Source: Candidatus Sphingomonas colombiensis (lineage in GTDB: Bacteria > Pseudomonadota > Alphaproteobacteria > Sphingomonadales > Sphingomonadaceae). Taken from it: 64,000 nucleotides of DNA. Under the pieces are notes generated by a model. That model saw only the letters and a list, made by a program, of their open reading frames with translations, was not told the DNA's origin and did no database searches. The stretch lies in contig CP119315.1 in the NCBI GenBank assembly GCA_029202845.1, positions 1,891,001 to 1,955,000 on the forward strand, given 5' to 3'. The translations under genes were made by a program, and so were the position numbers. This document shows positions 13,726 through 23,073 of this stretch, piece after piece. The number at the start of each line of letters is the position of its first letter. Position 1 is the stretch's first letter.

Positions 13726-15285
13726 ATGGAAGCGCACACCCAGGATTCGATCCTCATCGTCGATTTCGGCAGCCAGGTGACCCAGCTTATCGCGCGCCGC
13801 GTGCGCGAAGCGGGCGTCTACAGCGAAATTGCCCCGTTCCAGTCCGCTGCGGCGGCGTTCGAGCGGATGCAGCCTGCGGGCGTCATCCTGTCAGGCGGCC
13901 CGGCGTCGGTGCTCGACGAGGGGAGCCCGCGCATCCCGCAGGAGATTCTCGAATCGGGCGTGCCGCTGTTCGGCATCTGCTACGGCCAGCAGGCGCTGAT
14001 GGAGCAGCTTGGCGGCACGGTGGAGCGCGGCAATTCGGGCGAGTTCGGCGAGGCATTCATCGACATCGCCGATCGCTGCTCCTTGTTCGACGCGGTGTGG
14101 CGCGAGGGCGAGCGGCATCAGGTTTGGATGAGCCACGGCGACAAGGTGACCGCGCTCGCTCCCGGTTTCCGCCCTGTCGCCGCCAGTGCAGGGGCACCTT
14201 TCGCGGTGATCGCCGATGACGCACGGCGCATCTATGCGATGCAGTTCCACCCTGAGGTGGTGCACACGCCGGACGGCGCCAAGCTGATCGCCAATTTCGC
14301 CCGCCACGTCTGCGGGTTGCACGGCGATTGGACGATGGCCGAGTTCCGCGCGACCAAGATCGCGGAGATTCGCGCGCAGGTCGGCACTGGGCGCGTGATC
14401 TGCGGGCTTTCCGGCGGGGTCGATTCGGCGGTCGCGGCGGTGCTGATTCATGAAGCGATCGGCGAGCAGCTCACCTGCGTTTTCGTCGATCACGGCCTGA
14501 TGCGCGCGGGCGAGGCCGATCAGGTCGTCAGCCTGTTTCGCGGGGCGTACAATATCCCGCTCGTCCATGTGAACGCCGAGACCTTGTTCATGAACGGGCT
14601 CGCCGGCGTCACCGATCCCGAGGCGAAGCGCAAGTTCATCGGCAAGACCTTCATCGAGGTGTTCGAGAGCGAGGCGAAGAAGATCGGCGGGGCGGAGTTC
14701 CTCGCGCAGGGCACGCTCTATCCGGACGTGATCGAGAGCGTCAGCTTCACCGGCGGCCCGTCGGTGACGATCAAGAGCCACCACAATGTCGGCGGCCTGC
14801 CCGAGCGGATGAACATGAAGCTCGTCGAGCCGCTGCGCGAACTGTTCAAGGACGAGGTCCGCGATCTCGGCCGCGAGCTTGGGCTGCCCGACATCTTCGT
14901 CGGCCGCCACCCGTTCCCTGGCCCCGGCCTCGCGATCCGCATCCCCGGCGAGGTGACCAAGGAACGCTGCGACATCCTGCGCAAGGCCGATGCGATCTAC
15001 CTTGAGGAGATTCGCAACGCGGGCCTGTACGATGCGATCTGGCAGGCGTTCGCGGTGCTGCTGCCGGTGCGCTCGGTCGGCGTGATGGGCGACGGGCGGA
15101 CATATGACAGCGTGCTCGCGTTGCGTGCCGTCACCTCCACTGACGGCATGACCGCGCAGGCATTCGAATTCCCCGGCGGTTTCCTCGCCCGCGTCACCAC
15201 GCGGATCATCAACGAGGTGAAGGGTATCAACCGCGTCACCTACGACTATACCTCGAAGCCGCCCGGCACGATCGAGTGGGAATGA
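13726..15285 (+). CDS. guaA: GMP synthase (glutamine-hydrolysing)
   Basis: Converts XMP + glutamine + ATP to GMP. The 519-aa protein has an N-terminal class-I glutamine amidotransferase (catalytic Cys in GICYGQQ, His/Glu in FHPEV) and an ATP pyrophosphatase domain with the PP-loop SGGVDS. The C-terminal dimerisation domain has HPFPGPGLAIRIPGE and ends in the usual KPPGTIEWE. An in-frame GTG lies 30 nt upstream, but the ATG at 13726 gives the normal N-terminus. Confidence 0.97.
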   Translation: MEAHTQDSILIVDFGSQVTQLIARRVREAGVYSEIAPFQSAAAAFERMQPAGVILSGGPASVLDEGSPRIPQEILESGVPLFGICYGQQALMEQLGGTVERGNSGEFGEAFIDIADRCSLFDAVWREGERHQVWMSHGDKVTALAPGFRPVAASAGAPFAVIADDARRIYAMQFHPEVVHTPDGAKLIANFARHVCGLHGDWTMAEFRATKIAEIRAQVGTGRVICGLSGGVDSAVAAVLIHEAIGEQLTCVFVDHGLMRAGEADQVVSLFRGAYNIPLVHVNAETLFMNGLAGVTDPEAKRKFIGKTFIEVFESEAKKIGGAEFLAQGTLYPDVIESVSFTGGPSVTIKSHHNVGGLPERMNMKLVEPLRELFKDEVRDLGRELGLPDIFVGRHPFPGPGLAIRIPGEVTKERCDILRKADAIYLEEIRNAGLYDAIWQAFAVLLPVRSVGVMGDGRTYDSVLALRAVTSTDGMTAQAFEFPGGFLARVTTRIINEVKGINRVTYDYTSKPPGTIEWE

Positions 15286-15347
15286 GGCGGTCGCGTCGCG
15301 CGGCGCGGTGATGCGCCGGGCACGCTAACCCACCGTTGAAAGGCCGG

Positions 15348-16175
15348 ATGATGATGCGCCGTATCGCTTTAGCCCTTTCGCTCTCGTTCGCCGCGCCGGC
15401 CATCGCGGCGGACCCACCTGCCTGGACGCGGCCGATCGCGCCGTTCCATCTGATCGGCCCGATCGACTATGTCGGGACGGAAGGGCTGGCCGCCTATCTG
15501 ATCCATACCAGCGCCGGCGCGATCCTGATCGACGCGCCGATGGCGGAGAATGCCGCACGGCTCGAAAAGAGCATCGCCGCGCGCGCGAAGGTCCGCGATG
15601 TGAAGCTGATTCTGCTCAGCCACGCGCATTTCGATCACGCGGGGGGCCTTGCCGCCTTGAAAAAGGCGACCGGCGCGAAACTGGTGGTCGGCGCGAGGGA
15701 CGCCCGCGCAGTCGAAACCGGGACGCCGCCGGGCGAAACGAACTATGGCGTGATCCGCTTCCCGGCCGCTCATGTCGATCGCGGCATCCGCGACGGGGAG
15801 ACGGTGACCCTCGGCGGAGTAACGCTGACCGCCGTGGCTACGCCGGGGCACACACCGGGCTGCACGAGCTGGAAGATGCGGATCATCGATCGCGGCGCGC
15901 CACGCGACGTGCTGTTCGCGTGCAGCATCGCGGTTGCGGGCAACCGGCTGACCGGCAACCGCGCCTATCCCGGCATCGTCGGTGATTTCCGCCACAGCTT
16001 CGATCGGCTTGCGAAGGAGCGCGCGGATATCGTTCTGCCCTTCCATCCGGAGACGACGGATGTGCTCGGTCGCGCGCGGCGTGGTGCGTTGGTCGACGCG
16101 ACGGTGCTGCCGAAAATGGTTGCCGATGCCCGCGTCGCCTTCGATGCCGATCTGGCGAAGCAACAAGCGAAGTGA
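15348..16175 (+). CDS. Exported subclass-B3-type metallo-beta-lactamase-fold hydrolase
   Basis: About 275 aa with a signal peptide (MMMRRIALALSLSFAAPAIAA). The zinc site is complete: HAHFDHAGG (HxHxDH), GHTPGCTSW with the third His, and a later FHPE His. GHTPGCT-W is a hallmark of subclass B3 metallo-beta-lactamases. True lactamase activity cannot be judged from sequence; many sphingomonad relatives are chromosomal proteins of unknown substrate. Three consecutive ATGs at 15348-15356 precede the signal peptide, and 15336 is also possible. The stop overlaps the downstream acetyltransferase start by 4 nt. Confidence 0.75.
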   Translation: MMMRRIALALSLSFAAPAIAADPPAWTRPIAPFHLIGPIDYVGTEGLAAYLIHTSAGAILIDAPMAENAARLEKSIAARAKVRDVKLILLSHAHFDHAGGLAALKKATGAKLVVGARDARAVETGTPPGETNYGVIRFPAAHVDRGIRDGETVTLGGVTLTAVATPGHTPGCTSWKMRIIDRGAPRDVLFACSIAVAGNRLTGNRAYPGIVGDFRHSFDRLAKERADIVLPFHPETTDVLGRARRGALVDATVLPKMVADARVAFDADLAKQQAK

Positions 16176-16579
16176 TCGAGCAAGCGTCTGCCTTCGATGA
16201 GGCCGCGCTGATCGCTTTGTGGGACGCCTGCGGCCTGATCCGGCCGTGGAACCCGCCGGCGCACGACATCGCGCGCGCGCTCGCCGGCCCGACGTCCACG
16301 ATCCTCGTTGCGCGGGCGGCGGAAGCCGTGATCGGCAGCGTGATGACCGGCCACGACGGCCATCGCGGCTGGGTCTATTATCTCGCCGTCGCGCCCGAAG
16401 CGCGACGCACCGGGCTGGGGCGTGCGCTGATGGCGGCGGCGGAGGCATGGCTCCGCGAACGCGGCGCACCGAAACTGCAACTGATGGTGCGCAACGGCAA
16501 TGAGGAGGCGCTGGCCTTCTACCGCGCATTGGGGTTCGAGGATCAGCTGGTCAGCGTCCTCGGCCGGTTTCTTGGGTGA
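16172..16579 (+). CDS. GNAT-family acetyltransferase (YpeA-like)
   Basis: A 135-aa single GNAT domain. The acetyl-CoA loop is RRTGLGRALM near residue 75, preceded by the strand VYYLAVAPEA, and NEEALAFYRALGFED is the C-terminal signature. It resembles YpeA-type acetyltransferases of unknown substrate. The GTG start overlaps the MBL-fold gene stop (GTGA), so the two are translationally coupled. Confidence 0.8.
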   Translation: MIEQASAFDEAALIALWDACGLIRPWNPPAHDIARALAGPTSTILVARAAEAVIGSVMTGHDGHRGWVYYLAVAPEARRTGLGRALMAAAEAWLRERGAPKLQLMVRNGNEEALAFYRALGFEDQLVSVLGRFLG

Positions 16580-16597
16580 GTGCGAGCCGCGCTCGAA

Positions 16598-17179
16598 TTA
16601 TTGCCCCACGCCGATCTGCCGCATCAGCGTGGCATTGTCCCAGAACAGAAATTCCTCGCTCATCGTGCCGCGCTTGTTCCAGTGCCCGAGCGTGGACATC
16701 GGCAGATGATATTTTTTCCCGGTGGGCTGGATGATCTTTCCGCCGGGCAGGATCATTGGCTTCGTGAAAGTTCCGTCCAGATAGCCGGCGACGCCGGTCC
16801 ATTCGCCGTCCGCGGTGCCGAAACGGACAGGGTGCTCCACGATCCTGTTGTCTGGCGCAAAGGTCCACATCCCCGCGAGTTCCTTGATGTGGGCAGGGAT
16901 ACCCGTCGTGGTATGTCCATCGGGATAATGGACTACGATGTTTTCGGCGTGGCTTTTGCCCAGGTCTTTCCAGACTTGCTTTGTGTAAACCCGGAAGTCG
17001 AGATCGTCGAAATTACGCAGGTTTTTGTCCAGAACAGGGGACATGCCGGGAATGACCGGGGCCGCCTTGCCGACCATTGTCGGCGGCCATTTTTCAACGC
17101 GGTTTTGCGGAGTGGCGGCATCTGCCGTTTGATAGAAGGCGCCAATGATCGCGATGCCTGACACGGCAATCTTCTTCAT
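16598..17179 (-). CDS. Exported SnoaL-like polyketide-cyclase-fold protein
   Basis: A 193-aa product with a signal peptide (MKKIAVSGIAIIGAFYQTADAA). A SnoaL/ester-cyclase pattern follows: NFDDLDFRVYTKQVW, a PAHIKELAGM loop with His and Met, and a C-terminal W/F-rich strand ending in EEFLFWDNATLMRQIG. The last motif is common in SnoaL-like proteins. The start at 17179 has GGAGG at good spacing. No substrate can be named. It lies downstream of the DUF4242 gene on the same strand. Confidence 0.65.
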   Translation of the reverse strand: MKKIAVSGIAIIGAFYQTADAATPQNRVEKWPPTMVGKAAPVIPGMSPVLDKNLRNFDDLDFRVYTKQVWKDLGKSHAENIVVHYPDGHTTTGIPAHIKELAGMWTFAPDNRIVEHPVRFGTADGEWTGVAGYLDGTFTKPMILPGGKIIQPTGKKYHLPMSTLGHWNKRGTMSEEFLFWDNATLMRQIGVGQ

Positions 17180-17230
17180 TCCCGTTCCTCCCTTAAGCCG
17201 CGCGGCGTCATAGGGCCCACCCATGGGCGC

Positions 17231-17503
17231 CTATTCGGCCGTCGTCGGGTCGATCGTCGCTCTCACCCGTGCGATGTTGTTCGCCGGGAAACCGGCCGTG
17301 GCCGCATGCTCCCGGATCAGGTCTTCGCTCGGCGCTCGATAGATACAATAGATCTTGTCATCAGTGACATAGCTGTGGACCCATTGTATTTCCGGGCCAA
17401 GATCGCGCAACACGCTGCACGAGCCCTGCGATGCGCCCTTGAGATCATCCTTCGTAAGTTGCCCCACGCCAGGCATTTCTCGCTCGATCACGAACTGCGG
17501 CAT
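17231..17503 (-). CDS. DUF4242 (SCO4226-type, nickel-binding-like) protein
   Basis: A 90-aa product. It starts MPQFVIEREMPGVGQ, has a central WVHSYVTDDKIYCIYRAPS and ends AGFPANNIARVRATIDP, the typical DUF4242 ferredoxin-like fold pattern. Some members bind nickel. AGGAGG precedes the ATG at 17503. It probably shares a transcript with the SnoaL-like gene 51 nt downstream. Confidence 0.7.
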   Translation of the reverse strand: MPQFVIEREMPGVGQLTKDDLKGASQGSCSVLRDLGPEIQWVHSYVTDDKIYCIYRAPSEDLIREHAATAGFPANNIARVRATIDPTTAE

Positions 17504-17660
17504 GACGAATCCTCCTGAAGAGGTCCCGAATTGTGCGCCTGCCCGGCAAATGAGTCCAGCGAGCATGGGGTCGCTGCCTTGTCGCGCAGCCTCGACCCGG
17601 CGCGGACGGTGAACTATGCGCTGCCCGATCACGCATCCGGCACAATGGAAGGGACAAATC

Positions 17661-18005
17661 GTGGCGCTTACCCTGTTCGGCATTCCCAATTGCGACACGG
17701 TGAAGAAGGCGCGCGTCTGGCTCGATCAGCATGGCGTGGTCTATGCCTTTCATGATTACAAAAAGGCTGGCGTCGACGAGGCCGCGTTGCGGGGCTGGGT
17801 GGCGCGGCTCGGGTGGGAAAAGCTGCTTAACCGTAACGGCACCACCTTCCGCAAATTGCCGGATGAGACAAAGGCCGATCTCGATGCGGAAAAGGCGATT
17901 GCGGTGATGCTCGCCAACCCGTCCGCGATCCGTCGGCCGGTGGCGACGAAGGGTGATGCGCTGGTGATCGGATTTGATGCCGCGCAATATGAAACGCTTG
18001 TGTAA
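17661..18005 (+). CDS. ArsC/Spx-family (YffB-like) thioredoxin-fold protein
   Basis: A 114-aa protein. Its N-terminus is ALTLFGIPNCDTVKKAR, with a single active-site Cys (PNCDTV) and a later LNRNGTTFRKL and IRRPV segment, characteristic of YffB-type members of the ArsC family. It is more likely a glutathione-dependent thiol reductase than an arsenate reductase. The GTG at 17661 follows GGAAGGGA; an upstream in-frame ATG at 17616 gives a non-conserved extension. The true arsC-like gene lies at 36310-36630. Confidence 0.75.
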   Translation: MALTLFGIPNCDTVKKARVWLDQHGVVYAFHDYKKAGVDEAALRGWVARLGWEKLLNRNGTTFRKLPDETKADLDAEKAIAVMLANPSAIRRPVATKGDALVIGFDAAQYETLV

Positions 18006-18051
18006 CGGACGCTTGCACGGCACATTCCGGTTCGCAACCGGAGGACGTTGA

Positions 18052-18504
18052 ATGAGCCAGTTCGCGACGCGTGTGCCACTGTGGTTTCGTATCGCGGCCC
18101 TGTTGCTGGTCGTTTGGAGCGCGGTGGGCGTTTTCGCCTGTATCCAGCAATTCCGGCTCGGCGCCGATGCGATGGGCAACGCGACCGCTTACGACCGCGC
18201 GCTCTATGCCGCGATGCCGGGGTGGTACAATTGGGTCTATGCACTGGCTGTCGGCAGCGGTTTCATCGGCGCGGTGGCGCTGCTGTTCGGCAAGGCGGTG
18301 GCGCGCCCACTGTTCGTCGTCTCGCTGATCGCGATCGTCGTTCAGTTCGGCTATTTGTTCGCGACCACCGATATCATCGCCGCCAAGGGCGTGTGGGTGA
18401 CCTATTTCCCGCTCGCCATCGTCGCGATCGCGCTGATCGAGGTGCGGCTGGCCGGGGTCGCGATCCGCAACGGCTGGGCCGGGCGCGGGCGCTGGGTGCG
18501 CTAG
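18052..18504 (+). CDS. Four-helix membrane protein of unknown function
   Basis: A 150-aa protein with four hydrophobic segments (about 13-32, 62-80, 86-106 and 115-135), a basic C-terminus and no catalytic motif that I recognise. GGAGG precedes the ATG. Similar proteins occur in sphingomonads without assigned function. It is the middle of a collinear run between the ArsC-like gene and panB. Confidence 0.6.
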   Translation: MSQFATRVPLWFRIAALLLVVWSAVGVFACIQQFRLGADAMGNATAYDRALYAAMPGWYNWVYALAVGSGFIGAVALLFGKAVARPLFVVSLIAIVVQFGYLFATTDIIAAKGVWVTYFPLAIVAIALIEVRLAGVAIRNGWAGRGRWVR

Positions 18505-18567
18505 GTCGCGCATTTCGGATCGCGCAAAGGCTGGTATCGCGGCGGGGGACTCGATAAGCCGACGCTT

Positions 18568-19425
18568 ATGTCCACGACTTTCACCATCGACAGTTCCACC
18601 AGCCGCGCGACCCCGGTTTCCGCGCCGATGAAGCGCGTCACCGTGCCCGCGGTGCGCAAGCGCAAGGGGCGGGAGCCGCTGGTCATGCTCACCGCTTATA
18701 CCGTGCGTACCGCGCAGCTGCTCGATCCGCATTGCGATCTGCTGCTGGTCGGCGACAGCCTGGGGCAGGTGATCTACGGTCTTCCCTCCACCGTACCCGT
18801 AACACTGGACATGATGGCCGCGCACGGCGCGGCGGTCGTGCGGGGCAGCTATCACGCAATGGTAGTCGTCGACATGCCCTTCGGCAGCTATGAAGCCTCG
18901 CCCGAAAAGGCATTTGAGAGCGCGGCGTGGCTGCTAAAGCAGACCGGCGCGGCGGCGGTGAAGCTGGAAGGCGGCGTGGCGATGGCGCCGACCGTCAAGT
19001 TCCTCGTCGATCGCGGCATCCCGGTGATGGGTCATGTCGGCCTGACGCCGCAGGCTGTAAACGTACTCGGCGGCTATGGCGCGCGCGGCCGGACGCAGGA
19101 AGAAGCCGCGAAAATCATCGATGACGGGCAGGCGATCGATCGCGCGGGCGCTTTCTCGCTGGTGGTGGAGGGCGTAATCGAGCCGATCGCGATCGAACTC
19201 ACCCGTTCGATCGATTGCCCGACGATCGGCATCGGCGCATCGGCGCATTGCGACGGGCAGGTGCTGGTTACCGAGGACATGCTCGGTATGTTCGAGCGCA
19301 CGCCGCGTTTCGTGAAGCGCTATGGAGACATGGCGGGGTTCATCGCCGAGCGCGCCGAAGCTTATGCCGGCGAGGTCCGCAACCGCGCCTTTCCCGGCGT
19401 GGAACAGACCTATCAGCCGAAATAG
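18568..19425 (+). CDS. panB: 3-methyl-2-oxobutanoate hydroxymethyltransferase
   Basis: First committed step of pantothenate (CoA) synthesis: ketoisovalerate plus methylene-THF gives ketopantoate. The 285-aa protein contains MLTAYTVRTAQLLD, LLVGDSLGQVIYG, VVVDMPFGSYE, VKLEGG and VMGHVGLTPQ. The metal-binding Asp residues and the catalytic Glu in VVEGV are also present. The N-terminal 20 residues are non-conserved, so a later start is possible. Confidence 0.95.
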   Translation: MSTTFTIDSSTSRATPVSAPMKRVTVPAVRKRKGREPLVMLTAYTVRTAQLLDPHCDLLLVGDSLGQVIYGLPSTVPVTLDMMAAHGAAVVRGSYHAMVVVDMPFGSYEASPEKAFESAAWLLKQTGAAAVKLEGGVAMAPTVKFLVDRGIPVMGHVGLTPQAVNVLGGYGARGRTQEEAAKIIDDGQAIDRAGAFSLVVEGVIEPIAIELTRSIDCPTIGIGASAHCDGQVLVTEDMLGMFERTPRFVKRYGDMAGFIAERAEAYAGEVRNRAFPGVEQTYQPK

Positions 19426-19492
19426 CAATCCGCTTCCGTTTCTCCCGGCGCGTCGCTAAACAGGCGCGCTTTCCCCGGACCCGGAGTTCCCC

Positions 19493-20200
19493 TTGGCCCT
19501 GACGCCGCAAAATAACGAAGCGTTCCTGCGTGAAGTCGATGAAGAACTGCGCAAGGATCAGGCGCTCGATTTCTGGCGACGTTATGGCCGCTGGCTGATC
19601 GCTGCGATCGTCGGCGGGCTCGCGGTGTTCGCCGGTTTTCTGATCTGGCAGAACCAGCAGCAAAAGCGCGCGGAACGCGAGGGCGAGCAGCTTCAGGTTG
19701 CCTATGATGATCTCGCAGCCGGCAAGGTGGATGCCTCTGCCAAGTCGTTGGCGCAACTCGCCCAGTCGAAGTCGGATGGTTATCGCGCGTCAGCGCGCTT
19801 CAGCCAGGCCGACATCGCGCTGCGCAAGGACGATCTGAAGGGCGCGGCGCAACAGTTCGCCGCGATCGCGGAGGATCAGTCGATCGCGAAGCCGTTCCGC
19901 GATCTGGCGCTGATCCGTCAGACCAGCGCGGAATTCGATACGTTGAAGCCGGAAGTGGTGGTCAGCCGTCTGCGTGGGCTGGCGATCGCGGGCAATCCCT
20001 ATTTCGGCAGTGCGGGCGAACTGGTCGCGATCGCCTATTTGAAGCAGGGGCGGCGCGATCTCGCCGGGCAATTGTTTGGGCAGATCGCGGCATCGGAGCA
20101 GGTGCCACCGTCGATCCGTCAACGCGCGGTTCAGATGGCCGGGGTATTGGAAGCGGGCAACGCGAAAACCGCGAGCGGCAACGAAAAGGCCAAGCAGTAA
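19493..20200 (+). CDS. YfgM-like tetratricopeptide membrane protein
   Basis: A 235-aa protein with a cytoplasmic N-terminal segment, one membrane helix (about 35-55: WLIAAIVGGLAVFAGFLIW) and a periplasmic domain of tetratricopeptide-like helices. It fits the YfgM/DUF2133 family, which associates with SecYEG and periplasmic chaperones. The start appears to be TTG at 19493. Its stop overlaps the bamB ATG by one base, and the YfgM-BamB-Der order is conserved in many proteobacteria. Confidence 0.85.
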   Translation: MALTPQNNEAFLREVDEELRKDQALDFWRRYGRWLIAAIVGGLAVFAGFLIWQNQQQKRAEREGEQLQVAYDDLAAGKVDASAKSLAQLAQSKSDGYRASARFSQADIALRKDDLKGAAQQFAAIAEDQSIAKPFRDLALIRQTSAEFDTLKPEVVVSRLRGLAIAGNPYFGSAGELVAIAYLKQGRRDLAGQLFGQIAASEQVPPSIRQRAVQMAGVLEAGNAKTASGNEKAKQ

Positions 20201-21525
20201 TGAAGAAGGTTTTGGCTGCGCCGCTGGTGATTGCCGCGCTTGTGGGTTTGAGTGGCTGCGGGATTTTCAAGGGCCATGGCCCGAAGAAGACCCCGACGCT
20301 GGGTGAACGTATCCCGATTCTGGTTTCCGAAAACGGTGCCGCAGTCGACCCGTCGCTTTCTGCGGTGGCGGTCACGCTACCGCCGGCCGCGCCGAACGAC
20401 GCCTGGGCGCAGCCCGGCGGCAACGCATCCAAGAATATGGGCAACCTCGCGCTTGCCGCGTCCCCGACGCGGGCGTGGTCCGCGCGGATCGATGGTGGGT
20501 CCAATCGGCAGCGGCTGGGCGCGGCGCCGGTGATCGCTGACAACAAACTGTTCGTGGTCGATGTCGATGCCGTGGTTCACGCGTTTCGAGCGGATACCGG
20601 GGCGTCGCTGTGGACCACGGCCATGGCGACCGGCAAGAAAAACACTGCGGCGCGCTTCGGCGGCGGTGTCAGCTTTGAGGATGGCAAGGTCTTTGCCACC
20701 GATGGTCTTGGCGATGTGGTGGCGATGAACGCCGCCGACGGCGCGATCCTGTGGCGCGCGAAGCCGGGTGGCCCGCTGCGCGGCGCACCGACCGTCGCAA
20801 ACGGCCAGGTCTATGTACTGAGCCAGGACAATCAGTTGTTCGCGCTCGGTGAAGCGGACGGCAAGGTCGTTTGGGCTGAATCCGGCAGCCTCGAGTCGCA
20901 AGGCGTATTCGGTGTTGCCGCGCCGGCTGCTGCTGCTGGAACGGTCATCGCGGGCTTCTCCTCCGGCGAACTGAACGCCTATCGTTACGAGAATGGCCGC
21001 ACCCTGTGGCAGGACGCGCTTTCGCGCACCTCGATGTCCACCTCGGTTTCCAGTCTCGCCGATATCGATGCCGATCCGGTGATCGCCGATGGTCGCGTCT
21101 ATGCCGTCGGGCAGGGCGGACGCATGGTCGCGCTGGAGATTTCCACCGGCCAGCGGCTGTGGGAACAGAATCTCGCCGGCACTTCCACGCCATGGCTGGC
21201 GGGCGAGTGGCTGTTCGTCATCACCGATGATGCGCGGCTGATCTGCCTGTCGCGCGCCAACGGCAAGGTACGCTGGATCTCGCAGCTGCGCGGCTACAAG
21301 AACGTCAAGAAGAAGTCCGGGCCCTATGTCTGGTTCGGGCCGGTGCTGGCGGGCGACAAATTGTGGCTCACCAATACGCGTGGCGAAATCGTCGGCGTCT
21401 CGCCCAGCGATGGCAGTGTCGTGACGACGATCCAGCAGGGCGCGGAGCTTGGTTTGCCGCCGGTCGTGGCCAATTCCACACTCTATGTTGTCGATCAGAA
21501 GGGTCGATTGACCGCGTATAGGTGA
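20200..21525 (+). CDS. bamB: Outer membrane assembly lipoprotein BamB
   Basis: A beta-propeller accessory subunit of the BAM complex that inserts outer-membrane proteins. The 441-aa product has a lipoprotein signal with lipobox LSGC (lipidated Cys near residue 21). It then has repeated PQQ-like blades such as GASLWTTAMATG, GAILWRAKPGG and GQRLWEQNLAGTS. The length is slightly longer than E. coli BamB. It is coupled to the yfgM-like gene by a TAATG overlap, and der follows 31 nt later. Confidence 0.93.
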   Translation: MKKVLAAPLVIAALVGLSGCGIFKGHGPKKTPTLGERIPILVSENGAAVDPSLSAVAVTLPPAAPNDAWAQPGGNASKNMGNLALAASPTRAWSARIDGGSNRQRLGAAPVIADNKLFVVDVDAVVHAFRADTGASLWTTAMATGKKNTAARFGGGVSFEDGKVFATDGLGDVVAMNAADGAILWRAKPGGPLRGAPTVANGQVYVLSQDNQLFALGEADGKVVWAESGSLESQGVFGVAAPAAAAGTVIAGFSSGELNAYRYENGRTLWQDALSRTSMSTSVSSLADIDADPVIADGRVYAVGQGGRMVALEISTGQRLWEQNLAGTSTPWLAGEWLFVITDDARLICLSRANGKVRWISQLRGYKNVKKKSGPYVWFGPVLAGDKLWLTNTRGEIVGVSPSDGSVVTTIQQGAELGLPPVVANSTLYVVDQKGRLTAYR

Positions 21526-21556
21526 CGGCGGCGCGCGTTGCGGCTATTGCGCCGCG

Positions 21557-22939
21557 ATGCCGCTTCCAACTGTAGCGATCGTCGGCCGACCAAATGTCGG
21601 AAAATCGACCCTGTTCAACCGCCTCGTCGGCAAGAAGCTGGCGTTGGTAGACGACCGTCCGGGCGTCACGCGAGATCGGCGCGAGGGCGACGCGCACCTG
21701 CTCGGGCTCGATTTCCGCGTCGTCGATACGGCGGGCTATGAGGATCAGGATCCCGATACGCTCCCCGGCCGGATGCGCCGCCAGACCGAAGCGGCGGTGA
21801 AGATCGCGGACGTCGCGCTGTTCATCGTCGACGCACGCGCCGGGATCGTCCCGCTTGATGAGGAAATCGCGCGCTGGCTGCGTGGATCGACCACGCCGAT
21901 CGTCCTGGTCGCCAACAAGGCCGAAGGGCGCGCAGGCGAGCAGGGTATCCTTGAATCGCTCTCGCTCGGCTTTGGCGATCCCGTGCAGCTTTCTGCCGAG
22001 CATGGCGAAGGCATCGCCGATTTGTTCGAGGCGCTGCTGCCGCATCTGGAAAGCGAAGGGGAAGACGAGCCCTTCGTCGCGGACGAGGACGAGCAATCGG
22101 ATGAGGATCGGCTCAACGCGCCGCTCCAGCTTGCCATCGTCGGGCGCCCCAATGCGGGCAAGTCCACCCTGGTCAATCGGATGCTGGGTGAGGATCGCAT
22201 GATCACGGGCCCGGAGGCGGGCATTACGCGCGATTCAATCGCGATCGACTGGGAATGGCAGGGCCCGGATGGCCCCCGTCAGGTGCGGTTGATCGACACC
22301 GCCGGGATGCGCAAGCGCGCCAAGGTGCAGGACAAGCTGGAGAAACTGTCCGTCGCGGACGCGCTCCACGCGGTCGACTTCGCCGAAGTGGTTGTCCTGC
22401 TGCTAGACGCCACGCTGGGGCTGGAGGCGCAGGATCTGCGGATTGCAGACAAGGTGCTATCCGAGGGCCGCGCCCTCATCATCGCGCTCAACAAATGGGA
22501 TGTCGCGGCCGATCCCTCGTCGTTGTTCAACGGCGTGCGCAAGGCGCTGGAGGACGGGTTGAGCCAGGTGAAGGGCGTGCCTTTGCTCACTGTGTCGGCG
22601 GTGACGGGGCGGGGCATCGATCAGCTGATCGGGGCCGCGTTCCAGACGCGTGCGGCATGGTCGCGCCGGGTCGGTACCGGCGAGCTGAATCGCTGGTTCG
22701 AGCGTGCGATCGAGGCGAATCCTCCGCCGGCGCCGGGCGGCAAGCGGATCAAGATGCGCTATGTGACGCAGGTGAAGACACGCCCGCCAAGCTTCGTGAT
22801 CTTCGGCACTCGGGTTGATCAACTACCGGCCAGCTATGAGCGCTATCTGACGAACAGCATGCGTCGCGATCTCGATTTCGGGGCGGTGCCGATTCGTCTG
22901 TCGTTGCGTGCTGCGCGCAACCCTTACGCGAAGGACTGA
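21557..22939 (+). CDS. der: Ribosome biogenesis GTPase Der (EngA)
   Basis: A double-GTPase needed for 50S assembly. The 460-aa protein has two G1 motifs, GRPNVGKST (about 9-17) and GRPNAGKST (about 195-203), the corresponding DTAG and NKxD motifs (NKAE, NKWD), and a C-terminal KH-like domain. The acidic linker between the two GTPase domains is longer than in E. coli. Part of the yfgM-bamB-der cluster. Confidence 0.96.
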   Translation: MPLPTVAIVGRPNVGKSTLFNRLVGKKLALVDDRPGVTRDRREGDAHLLGLDFRVVDTAGYEDQDPDTLPGRMRRQTEAAVKIADVALFIVDARAGIVPLDEEIARWLRGSTTPIVLVANKAEGRAGEQGILESLSLGFGDPVQLSAEHGEGIADLFEALLPHLESEGEDEPFVADEDEQSDEDRLNAPLQLAIVGRPNAGKSTLVNRMLGEDRMITGPEAGITRDSIAIDWEWQGPDGPRQVRLIDTAGMRKRAKVQDKLEKLSVADALHAVDFAEVVVLLLDATLGLEAQDLRIADKVLSEGRALIIALNKWDVAADPSSLFNGVRKALEDGLSQVKGVPLLTVSAVTGRGIDQLIGAAFQTRAAWSRRVGTGELNRWFERAIEANPPPAPGGKRIKMRYVTQVKTRPPSFVIFGTRVDQLPASYERYLTNSMRRDLDFGAVPIRLSLRAARNPYAKD

Positions 22940-23073
22940 TCGCACCCGGCCCGCGCTTTGAAACGCGCGGGTCGTTTCGCTCGCGAAAAGTTTCGTGGCG
23001 GTAATCCATGCTTACGCGGTGTTTACGATCGTCGGTTAATGACGACGCCGGACGTCGCGATCGAAGCGCGAGC

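Noticed and set aside
15348..16175. Calling the B3-type protein an antibiotic resistance gene
   Set aside because: The fold and zinc ligands are shown but activity is not; many chromosomal relatives have other substrates.
17661..18005. Calling the YffB-like protein an arsenate reductase
   Set aside because: Its active-site segment is of the YffB/Spx type; a better ArsC candidate is at 36310-36630.
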